Of a stretch of DNA of 43,010 nucleotides, positions 7,240 to 14,175 are shown piece by piece; within the stretch, counting starts at the first letter, position 1, and each line of letters starts with the position of its first letter. A program made the translations under genes and the position numbers. The notes under the pieces were generated by a model. It ran no database searches. It saw only the letters and a program-made list of their open reading frames with translations, and had not been told where the DNA came from. This DNA is from RGIG1959 sp045637645. Lineage in GTDB: Bacteria; Bacillota; Clostridia; Oscillospirales; Acutalibacteraceae. The stretch spans positions 1 to 43,010 of the forward strand of contig JAZTZV010000041.1 of the NCBI GenBank assembly GCA_045637645.1, in the 5' to 3' direction.

Positions 7240-7252
7240 AGGAGTATATTCA

Positions 7253-8002
7253 ATGAACTATCAAGATATCAATGCCAAAACAACCGATACTTGGGTTGAA
7301 AATGGCTGGGAATGGGGTCAGGCGATTACCCACGAAGACTACGAAGCGGCGAAGAACGGCCGCTTGGAAGTGAAGCTGACGCCGACAAAATTTGTACCGC
7401 GCGAATGGTTCGGCGGTCTCGACGGCAAAACTGTTCTCGGTCTTGCTTCGGGCGGTGGTCAACAGATTCCGATTTTCACCGCTCACGGCGCTGTCTGCAC
7501 GGTGCTTGACTATTCGTCGGCGCAATGCGAAAGCGAGCGCATGGTTGCCGCTCGTGAGGGTTACGACGTGACAGTCATTCAGGGTGATATGACCAAACGG
7601 TTGCCGTTTGCAGACGAATCGTTTGATCTGATCTTCCACCCTGTTTCAAACTGCTATGTCGAAGAAGTCAAGCCGATTTTCAAAGAATGCTACCGTGTGC
7701 TGAAAAAAGGCGGCGTGTTGCTGTGCGGGCTTGACAACGGCATGAATTTTATTTTCGACGATACCGAAACAACCGTGATGTATTCGTTGCCGTTCAATCC
7801 GCTCAAAGACAAGAAGATGTACGAGGATTCCGTCAAAAACGACTGGGGTATTCAGTTTTCACACACGATGGAAGAACAAGTCGGCGGTCAACTCGAAGCG
7901 GGCTTTATGCTGACTCATTTGTATGAAGATACCAACGGCAGCGGGCCTTTGCACGAACGGAATATCCCCTCGTTTGTGGCAACGCGCGCAGTAAAGCCGT
8001 AA
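7253..8002 (+). CDS. Class I SAM-dependent methyltransferase
   Basis: A 249-residue Rossmann methyltransferase of the Methyltransf_11/UbiE type. SAM motif I is an altered VLGLASGGGQQ (61-71), where most relatives have an acidic VLDLGCGxG; motif II-like VLDYSSAQ supplies an acidic residue. PFADESFDLIFHP and VLKKGGVLLCGL are the usual post-I motifs. A helical N-terminus starts with WVENGWEWG. It follows the preceding gene by 13 bases with AAAGGAGT in front, so the genes are co-transcribed. The acceptor cannot be told from sequence. Confidence 0.85.
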   Translation: MNYQDINAKTTDTWVENGWEWGQAITHEDYEAAKNGRLEVKLTPTKFVPREWFGGLDGKTVLGLASGGGQQIPIFTAHGAVCTVLDYSSAQCESERMVAAREGYDVTVIQGDMTKRLPFADESFDLIFHPVSNCYVEEVKPIFKECYRVLKKGGVLLCGLDNGMNFIFDDTETTVMYSLPFNPLKDKKMYEDSVKNDWGIQFSHTMEEQVGGQLEAGFMLTHLYEDTNGSGPLHERNIPSFVATRAVKP

Positions 8003-8014
8003 AAGGAGAAACCT

Positions 8015-8803
8015 ATGCGAATTTCAAACGATATAGCGCGTGCGTTTTTTGAACAATATATCGACCGCTATTATGTACAATACAGTGACCTGTTGTCGCG
8101 TGAGCAATACGACGACAGCGAACAGGTGTATTTCGCCAAAGATGAGAACGCTTTTCGGCAAGGTCAATGGGTGGCTGTGACCGTTACGGACGATGCCGCG
8201 GTGATTGAGCCTGTGGGCAATTTGTCGGCACTCGACGAAGCTGTTGATTTTGCAAATCAAAAAGCAAAGCCAATGCTTTTGCGTATGGACGAAAACACGG
8301 CGGCTGAGCTTACATCAAAGCACCCGCTTTGCAAAGTTGAAAACAGCGAATGGGAACACCAAGGTGTATTCGGTGCTTGCAAAGGCACTCCCGAAAATCG
8401 TGAAACCGACATTACCGTGCGCACGGCAACAGCCGAGGATGCCGCCTATATTCAAACGCTCCCGATGCTTGAGTGGGGCAACCTGCCCGTTGTCATTCGC
8501 TTTTCGAGAAATCTCGATCAGATCCTGCTGGCCGAAAAGAACGGCGAACTTGTCGGTTATCTGGTGTATGCCTCGTCCTACGGCAACTACAACGATATTG
8601 TCAATGTACTGACACACCCCGACAAACGCGGGCAAGGCATCGGTAAAGCGCTGGTGACGGCGTTGATTGGATTATCCTCCGAAAGCGGTAAGCTTGCGTA
8701 TTACGGTGAAGCGAAAACCGCCGCCTCTGCCGCCCTCGCCGTATCTATGGGATTTGAACAACTGATGCCGCCCAAAGCGGTGTATACTTTTGAGCCGAGG
8801 TGA
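8015..8803 (+). CDS. GNAT family N-acetyltransferase
   Basis: A 262-residue protein with a poorly conserved N-terminal half (about 1-130) and a C-terminal GNAT domain (about 135-262). The acetyl-CoA pyrophosphate loop is RGQGIGKAL (near residue 205), preceded by the strand IVNVLTHPDK and NGELVGYLVY. The two-part length suggests a duplicated fold with only the C-terminal half catalytic. It sits 12 bases after the methyltransferase with AAAGGAGAAA in front; its stop overlaps the ribosome binding site of the next gene. The acceptor amine is unknown. Confidence 0.85.
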   Translation: MRISNDIARAFFEQYIDRYYVQYSDLLSREQYDDSEQVYFAKDENAFRQGQWVAVTVTDDAAVIEPVGNLSALDEAVDFANQKAKPMLLRMDENTAAELTSKHPLCKVENSEWEHQGVFGACKGTPENRETDITVRTATAEDAAYIQTLPMLEWGNLPVVIRFSRNLDQILLAEKNGELVGYLVYASSYGNYNDIVNVLTHPDKRGQGIGKALVTALIGLSSESGKLAYYGEAKTAASAALAVSMGFEQLMPPKAVYTFEPR

Positions 8804-8808
8804 GTGTT

Positions 8809-9345
8809 GTGCAAACAATCTTGATTGCCGGTGGGAGTGCGAGCGGCAAAAGCACCCTCGCGGCACTTCTTGCCGAGCGGTTATCGGCAGAACATCGCGT
8901 AGCGGTGATTGCGATGGATTCGTTTTATAAACCCGAAGCCGATCTGCCGCTTGTCCCCATAGCGAACGGCAACACCTACCGTGACTACAATGCGCCCGCG
9001 TCGTTCGATCTTGTGCGAATGCACGCGGCGATCGCCGCCGCCAAAGCAGATCACGACATCGTGATCGTCGAGGGGCTGCTCACGCTTGATAAAGCCGTGG
9101 TATGCTGTGATGCGGATCTGCGTGTTTTTGTCGATTGTCCTGCCGATGTGCGGTTTGCCCGTCGCATCAAACGTAATCTCGCGTGGGGACTTTCCACCGA
9201 GGACATTATCAATGTGTATGTCGATCTGGTGCGTTATCGCCACGAGCAATATGTTGAGCCCACCAAGGCAAATGCGGATCTAGTGATCGATTCCTTGCAC
9301 GGGCTTGAAGAAGCGATGGATAGCATTGTTGATCAACTGATATAA
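8809..9345 (+). CDS. Uridine kinase-like P-loop kinase
   Basis: A small (178 residue) cytoplasmic NTP-dependent kinase of the uridine kinase/phosphoribulokinase group. The N-terminal Walker A is AGGSASGKST, followed by VAVIAMDSFYKP (the usual DxFY substrate motif of uridine kinases), IVIVEGLLTL (Walker B region) and RRIKRNLAWG (lid Arg residues). The GTG at 8809 is preferred because GAGGTGA ends 5 bases upstream; a GTG at 8800 overlapping the previous stop is the alternative and adds three residues. Uridine kinases are usually near 205-210 residues, so this is a short variant. Its substrate may be another nucleoside or sugar. Confidence 0.8.
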   Translation: MQTILIAGGSASGKSTLAALLAERLSAEHRVAVIAMDSFYKPEADLPLVPIANGNTYRDYNAPASFDLVRMHAAIAAAKADHDIVIVEGLLTLDKAVVCCDADLRVFVDCPADVRFARRIKRNLAWGLSTEDIINVYVDLVRYRHEQYVEPTKANADLVIDSLHGLEEAMDSIVDQLI

Positions 9346-9355
9346 GGAGTAATCT

Positions 9356-9832
9356 ATGGATATTACCTTTCGTGCTGACGATGGCGTATTCAATTACCGC
9401 GCCTGTGCGGTGATTGTACATAATGATCACATATTGGCGATGCGAGACGGACGGTCACCGTATTATTATCTGCCCGGTGGGCGTGTGCAATTGCACGAAA
9501 CCGCCGAAGCGGCAGTTTTGCGGGAATTAAAAGAAGAACTCGACATTGATGCCACCATCACTCGTGCATTATGGCTCAATCAAGGCTTTTTCAAAGAAGA
9601 AGTGTCAGGCGATGCGTATCACGAAATCTGCCTGTATTACCTTGTGGATGTGACCGAAACCGATCTGTTATCACGCGGGACGACCTTTATTTGTCACGAC
9701 GGCGGCAAAGAACTACAATTTGAATGGTTGCCGTTTGATGCCTTAAAATCCACCTATTTCTATCCGTTGTTTTTGAAAGATAAAATCTTTCACTTACCCG
9801 ATACATTGACAATTCTGGAAGAACACGAGTAA
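9356..9832 (+). CDS. Nudix hydrolase
   Basis: A 158-residue pyrophosphohydrolase. The Nudix box spans residues 42-64: GRVQLHE, seven residues, RELKEELDI, where the usual Gly near the end is Asp. The three metal-binding Glu of REL-x-EE are present. The protein hydrolyses a nucleoside-diphosphate-linked compound, identity unknown. The start ATG follows TAAGGAGT, and the gene is 10 bases from its upstream neighbour. Together with a nucleoside-kinase-like gene and an epimerase it points to nucleotide or nucleotide-sugar chemistry. Confidence 0.9.
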   Translation: MDITFRADDGVFNYRACAVIVHNDHILAMRDGRSPYYYLPGGRVQLHETAEAAVLRELKEELDIDATITRALWLNQGFFKEEVSGDAYHEICLYYLVDVTETDLLSRGTTFICHDGGKELQFEWLPFDALKSTYFYPLFLKDKIFHLPDTLTILEEHE

Positions 9833-9851
9833 TGAATACGGAGGGATGACG

Positions 9852-10754
9852 ATGAAAACGGTGCTTGTGACAGGCGGAACAGTGTTTGTCAGTCGCTATG
9901 TAGCGGAGTATTACGTACGGCAAGGGGATGAGGTCTATGTCCTCAACCGTGGGACGCGTCCGCAAAGTGAAGGCGTCATTCATATCAATGCCGACCGTCA
10001 CGCTCTTGGTGATGTGTTGAGAGGTTATCATTTTGATGTGGTGATTGATGTTGCCGCCTATAACGCTGACGATATTCATCACCTGCTCGATGCGCTCGGC
10101 GGCTTTGACGATTACATCTTTATCAGTTCCAGCTCCGTCTATCCCGAAACATTGTCACAGCCGTTCACCGAAGAACAGCCCATCGGCGAAAACCGCATTT
10201 GGGGAGGTTACGGACTTCGCAAGGTTGAAGCGGAAAAAGCACTACAATCCCGTGTGCCGCATGCGTATATTCTTCGCCCACCGTATTTGTACGGACCGAT
10301 GAACAATGTTTACCGCGAAGCATTTGTGTTCGACTGCGCGGTGAATAATCGCCTGTTTTATCTCCCGCGTGATGGTGAGATACCGCTTCAGTTTTTCTAT
10401 ATTGATGATCTGTGTCGCTTTATGGATGTGCTTTTAGAAAAGCATCCCGAAGAAACGGTTTATAATATCGGCAACCCCGATACGGTGTCGGTCAAGGAAT
10501 GGGTGTCGCTGTGTTATCAGGCGGCAGGCAAAGAGCCCTCGTTTGTGAATGTGCATAACGATGGAAACGTGCGGGATTATTTCTGCTTTTACGATTATGC
10601 TTATACGCTCGATGTACAGCGACAAGCCGCCCTGATGCCGCACACCACACCACTTGCTGAGGGGCTTTGCAAAGCTTACGAGCGGTATATCGCCCACCCT
10701 GAGGAAGTGAACAAAAAGCCGCTGATGGCATTTGTTGATGAGCATTTGAAGTAA
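9852..10754 (+). CDS. NAD-dependent epimerase/dehydratase (extended SDR)
   Basis: A 300-residue Rossmann protein acting on a sugar nucleotide or similar. The dinucleotide motif is VTGGTVFVSRYV (GGTxFxx), where the last Gly of the usual GGTGFIG is Ser. VYVLNRGTRP follows and supplies the cofactor-specific loop. The catalytic YGLRKVEAE gives the YxxxK pair, with SSSSVYPE upstream for the Ser. FYIDDLCRFM and YNIGNPDTVS are typical of the extended SDR C-terminal half. The ATG at 9852 is chosen because GGAGGG lies 6 bases upstream; the ATG at 9846 overlaps that site. Confidence 0.88.
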   Translation: MKTVLVTGGTVFVSRYVAEYYVRQGDEVYVLNRGTRPQSEGVIHINADRHALGDVLRGYHFDVVIDVAAYNADDIHHLLDALGGFDDYIFISSSSVYPETLSQPFTEEQPIGENRIWGGYGLRKVEAEKALQSRVPHAYILRPPYLYGPMNNVYREAFVFDCAVNNRLFYLPRDGEIPLQFFYIDDLCRFMDVLLEKHPEETVYNIGNPDTVSVKEWVSLCYQAAGKEPSFVNVHNDGNVRDYFCFYDYAYTLDVQRQAALMPHTTPLAEGLCKAYERYIAHPEEVNKKPLMAFVDEHLK

Positions 10755-10772
10755 AGGAGTACGGATGTACAT

Positions 10773-11309
10773 ATGAAAAAAGTATTGATTTTAAATGGTT
10801 ACAACGCCACACTGGAAGATATGGCTATTCGAAATGTGTTAGAGCATTTCGGGTATGTAGTCACGATGGTTCATATTGGCAGACCGCAGGATTATATTGA
10901 TATTTTCAGCGAAAAAGAATCCTATGACTTCGACTATTTGATTATCGGATGTCATGGTGATAATGGAAAAATTATGGTTCCTATCTTAGGTGAATCGGTC
11001 TATTATCCCGATGAATGCCGCGGAAATTTAGGTTTTGAAGAGTTATATGGAAAGGTGATGATCAAGAACAAAATCATCATTTCCACGGGATGTACCACAG
11101 GAAGCGGTGAGTTGTATAAAGTATTTACCGATAACAACAACGCCTTTATTGCGCCAATCGATTACATAGAAGGCAACAGTGATTTGATGTTTGTTATGCA
11201 GTTGTTTTATCATTTGTCTAACGGAAAGAGCTTGGAAGATAGTGTTGCACTTGCAAGACAAACAGACGATGAAACCGGATTGTATAAGTTGTATCCTCCA
11301 TGCTCTTAA
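10773..11309 (+). CDS. CHAT/caspase-like (clan CD) protein
   Basis: A 178-residue single-domain protein with caspase-fold signs: LIIGCHGDNG gives the catalytic-type His after a hydrophobic strand, and IIISTGCTTGSGE gives the Cys with the small-residue motif of CHAT proteases. The C-terminal MQLFYHLSNGKSLEDSVALARQ matches the FYxxLxxGxSxxxAxxxA helix seen in CHAT domains. Function is therefore a possible cysteine protease, or an inactive relative. The ATG at 10773 overlaps the stop of a three-codon upstream ORF (ATG at 10765) that owns the best ribosome binding site. It is the last gene of the operon and is more AT-rich than the others. Confidence 0.7.
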   Translation: MKKVLILNGYNATLEDMAIRNVLEHFGYVVTMVHIGRPQDYIDIFSEKESYDFDYLIIGCHGDNGKIMVPILGESVYYPDECRGNLGFEELYGKVMIKNKIIISTGCTTGSGELYKVFTDNNNAFIAPIDYIEGNSDLMFVMQLFYHLSNGKSLEDSVALARQTDDETGLYKLYPPCS

Positions 11310-11360
11310 GAAATATAGGTGATTTTATGCTTATCCTCTCATCGTGCGATTTTTGCAACG

Positions 11361-11390
11361 AAAAAGCAAGCCGAATGGCTTGCTTTTTTC
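11361..11390 (+). terminator. Terminator at the end of the operon
   Basis: GCAAGCC-GAAT-GGCTTGC forms a perfect stem flanked by AAAAA and TTTTTT. It is almost the same terminator as at 5693-5740 and likewise continues directly into the GGTGGAAATGAAGC repeat sequence. Confidence 0.85.
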
Positions 11391-11445
11391 TTTGGTGGAA
11401 ATGAAGCGCAGCTAACGGTGCATGAAACATGAAGTCACCTCGTTG
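11391..11445 (+). repeat. Hairpin-array repeat, truncated third copy
   Basis: TTTGGTGGAAATGAAGCGCA, a variant of the first palindrome, then CATGAAACATGAAGTC match the first 50 or so bases of copies 1 and 2. Similarity stops at about 11445, so the right half, the promoter and a downstream partner gene are missing. The rest of the gene-free stretch up to about 11630 is AT-rich; I see no further gene in it. Confidence 0.75.
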
Positions 11446-11632
11446 ATTTCGTATCCATTGAACAGATTATAACACATATCGACGAAAATAAAAAGATACC
11501 ATATTCTCCGCATCGGTTTCCTACGACTTTTGAGCCGTGCAAAAGGGCCTTTCATTCTTCTTTGCCTCATATCGGACAAATGCATCACTATTATAGACAA
11601 ATCACGCAAAGTTTCTTTATTTAAAATGTGCA

Positions 11633-11661
11633 TTACAATATAATCCATTCTATGTTATACT
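11633..11661 (+). promoter_or_regulatory. Promoter of the CHAP hydrolase gene
   Basis: TTACAA (11633-11638), 17 bases, TATACT (11656-11661). Transcription from it would start near 11668, after the in-frame start at 11665, so translation must start at the ATG at 11695. Confidence 0.6.
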
Positions 11662-11694
11662 TTTATGCGTAAAATTTTGCCCGGGAGGTACAAC

Positions 11695-13938
11695 ATGAAA
11701 ACTGTATGGAAGTATATGGCGGTTTTGTCGGTATTGGTTTTGGTGCTGACAAGTTTTCCGGTTATGTCGGTTTCTGCCAAATACGAAAACACTCACACCA
11801 ACAGCGGCAATATGGCGGCGGATATCGTCGCGGTTGCGAAAACGCAGGTTGGTTATTTGGAAGGTTCGCTCGGCGGCACCGTTGCCGGCTCAAACAACCT
11901 GCAAAAGTACGGTCAATGGTATGATAATAATGTGGATTACATCGGCGTACAGCGTGCGGCATGGTGTGCAGCATTTGTGTCTTGGTGCGCCAAAGAGGCG
12001 GGCGTTCCGTCGAGCATCGTCTATTATCATGCGTATTGCCCTTACGGCGTGAACTGGTTCAAAAATCAAGGACGATTCCAAGCTGCGGCGAGCCGTGGCG
12101 GATCCTATGTCCCTAAAGCAGGTGATATTGTATACTTTGCTCCTGCAGGCAGTTCTACATCTTCGCATATCGGTATTGTGAGTGGGTGTGACGGCTCGTA
12201 TGTGTACACCATCGAAGGCAACACGTCGGGACAAAACGGCGAAGTGAACGACGGCGGCGGTGTGTTTGCGAAATCGTATTCGCTTTCTTACTCGCGTTTG
12301 CTCGGTTACGGTGTTCCCGCTTATCAAGACAACAGCGGTCACAAAATCACGTTCGAATCCAACGGCGGTTCGGCGGTCAACTCCGTCAACGTGAAAGACG
12401 GCGCCACGCTCACGCAACCCGCCAACCCGACTCGTTACGGCTTTGACTTCGGCGGTTGGTATTGCAACCCCGAGTTGACCGATCCTTATGATTTTTCCAA
12501 ATCCGTGACCTACGGTTTCACGCTGTTTGCCAAATGGGATGAAGCCTACTGGGCGGCAAACACGAATTTGATGCCTGTTGACGGTCAACTCACCCTCAAG
12601 GATTACAACGGTCAAGGCGAAATTTGGCCGTATTACAACGCTGACGGTTCCGTCACGTTGTACAACGGTGTAACGAACGACGAGAACTGGAGCTGGCCTT
12701 CCGCTTCGATGACCTATGCCAACAGTTTTGACTCGGCAAACGACGCGTATATCTATGTCAAAATGGATGGCACCGCATCTTTTAATGCACTGGTCACGTA
12801 CATGGACAAAGACGGCACCGAACACACGGTGAAGCTCTCCGAACTGGCGGGTCTGGGCGACAAAGACTTCGAACCCGGCTACAAAGAGTTTTTCGTTAAC
12901 TTCGGTCAATATGTTTACGAGCAGGGACATTTGCCTGCAAGCGGCAACGTGAAATACACCAAGGTTGAATATTACGTAGTCGGCACTTTGGATAGCTACG
13001 TCAAACTCTATGATATGAAGTTTACGTCGGCATTCGAGATCCCCGATCCGTACATCACACTGTACGACAAAAACGTTCAGCAAGTCAGCGGCAAGGGTTC
13101 GTTCTTGTACGACAACGGCATCTTGAATCTGACGTCCGAATCGGACAACGGCTACACAGTGAAGTTCGATGTTGACAAAACGTTCAACCCCACCGATATG
13201 ATCAATCTCGCCGCCGACATGAGCTCCACGGTGCCGTACAACATCTCGCTTGAGGTGACGCGTGCGGATGGAAATGCCGTCGTTGAATTCCGCAAGGAAT
13301 TTTTTGATATGTTTGGTTTTACCGAGGAGCCCGAAGCACTTCCCGTCGGTAGCTTTAACGGTGTGTTCAACATGAACGGATACTACTACTGGAACGGCGG
13401 TCTTGTTAACGAAAGCACCATCAAGTCGGTCACCATCACGCTACTCGGCAAAGGTGACTTTTCGATGTGCGCATTGCAAGTTACCAAAAAGTCCAAGCCG
13501 GTGTACATCGAAGACGGCGAGACAAACAGCGGCGCGTTGAACAGCGGCGATCAAGAGGTGCTGACGTCCGATCGCTACGTCATCCAAGATTCCTTTGTGT
13601 CGAAAGTTGTTGCTGACACGACGGTGGCCGATTTCCTTGCCGATTTTGATCAAAGCGGTCTTACCGTGAACGATCAAAACGGCAATGCGCTCAACGAGAA
13701 CGATGTCGTTTGCAGCGGCATGACGGTGGTGTATGGCGATTACGCGTATACGATCGTTGTTACAGGCGATGTGAACAGCGACGGAGACGTAAACTCTGCT
13801 GATGCACGTGCGATCGTTCTTGCCACGGTCAGCTCTGCATCCATGTCTGATTGGCAGCTGCTCGCAGCGGATGTGAATGACGATCAAGATGTGACAACCG
13901 CCGACGTCCGTGAATTGCTGAAATCCCTTACAAAATAA
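11695..13938 (+). CDS. Secreted CHAP-domain peptidoglycan hydrolase with InlB-type repeat and dockerin
   Basis: A 747-residue extracellular amidase/endopeptidase. Signal peptide about 1-28. The CHAP domain (about 40-210) has the catalytic Cys91 (AAWCAAFVSW), His158 (SHIGIV) and Glu174 (TIEGN). An InlB-type repeat (about 216-281) leads into a module of about 340 residues that aligns along its length with the amidase at 88-2307 (for example LMP, WPSA, SFDS, LDSYVKLYDMKFT, YYYWNGG). A further segment (TTVADFLADF ... GMTVVYGDYAYTIVV) also occurs before the dockerin of the GH25 protein. The dockerin (last about 60 residues) has GDVNSDGDVNSADAR and DVNDDQDVTTADVR. The ATG at 11695 is preceded by GGGAGGT; the upstream in-frame start lies at the promoter. 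Confidence 0.9.
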   Translation: MKTVWKYMAVLSVLVLVLTSFPVMSVSAKYENTHTNSGNMAADIVAVAKTQVGYLEGSLGGTVAGSNNLQKYGQWYDNNVDYIGVQRAAWCAAFVSWCAKEAGVPSSIVYYHAYCPYGVNWFKNQGRFQAAASRGGSYVPKAGDIVYFAPAGSSTSSHIGIVSGCDGSYVYTIEGNTSGQNGEVNDGGGVFAKSYSLSYSRLLGYGVPAYQDNSGHKITFESNGGSAVNSVNVKDGATLTQPANPTRYGFDFGGWYCNPELTDPYDFSKSVTYGFTLFAKWDEAYWAANTNLMPVDGQLTLKDYNGQGEIWPYYNADGSVTLYNGVTNDENWSWPSASMTYANSFDSANDAYIYVKMDGTASFNALVTYMDKDGTEHTVKLSELAGLGDKDFEPGYKEFFVNFGQYVYEQGHLPASGNVKYTKVEYYVVGTLDSYVKLYDMKFTSAFEIPDPYITLYDKNVQQVSGKGSFLYDNGILNLTSESDNGYTVKFDVDKTFNPTDMINLAADMSSTVPYNISLEVTRADGNAVVEFRKEFFDMFGFTEEPEALPVGSFNGVFNMNGYYYWNGGLVNESTIKSVTITLLGKGDFSMCALQVTKKSKPVYIEDGETNSGALNSGDQEVLTSDRYVIQDSFVSKVVADTTVADFLADFDQSGLTVNDQNGNALNENDVVCSGMTVVYGDYAYTIVVTGDVNSDGDVNSADARAIVLATVSSASMSDWQLLAADVNDDQDVTTADVRELLKSLTK

Positions 13939-13948
13939 ACCTGAATGA

Positions 13949-13998
13949 GGAGTCAAATCCGAACAGTCAAATCAGACTGTGGATTTGACTCCTTTTTT
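13949..13998 (+). terminator. Terminator of the CHAP hydrolase gene
   Basis: GGAGTCAAATCC (13949-13960) pairs with GGATTTGACTCC (13981-13992); a second stem ACAGTC/GACTGT sits inside; six T follow. Confidence 0.88.
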
Positions 13999-14003
13999 AC
14001 TCT

Positions 14004-14052
14004 GCCGTTTTTACAGTTTCGACATTTGAAATGCCGAAACTGTAAAAACGGC
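14004..14052 (+). repeat. Perfect 18 bp inverted repeat after the terminator
   Basis: GCCGTTTTTACAGTTTCG (14004-14021) and its exact reverse complement (14035-14052) around a 13-base loop that is itself palindromic (CATTTGAAATG). It has no T-run and lies between the terminator and the next promoter, so it is not explained by either. Confidence 0.8.
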
Positions 14053-14095
14053 ATAAAAACAGTCCCCCGAAAACTTTGAAAATCCTTGCTGCATC

Positions 14096-14124
14096 TTGCA
14101 ATTACAAGTAGGTTGCTTTATAAT
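14096..14124 (+). promoter_or_regulatory. Promoter of the dockerin metallophosphatase gene
   Basis: TTGCAA (14096-14101), 17 bases, TATAAT (14119-14124). It lies after the far-upstream in-frame start at 14086 and so supports translation from 14176. Confidence 0.75.
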
Positions 14125-14175
14125 AGTTTCAGAAACATACCACGGCAAAAAACCAAACGGAAAGAATGTGCTTAT

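Noticed and set aside
11412..11648. Minus-strand reading frame of 78 codons between the operon and the CHAP gene
   Set aside because: It overlaps the truncated repeat, lacks a ribosome binding site and resembles no family; treated as non-coding.
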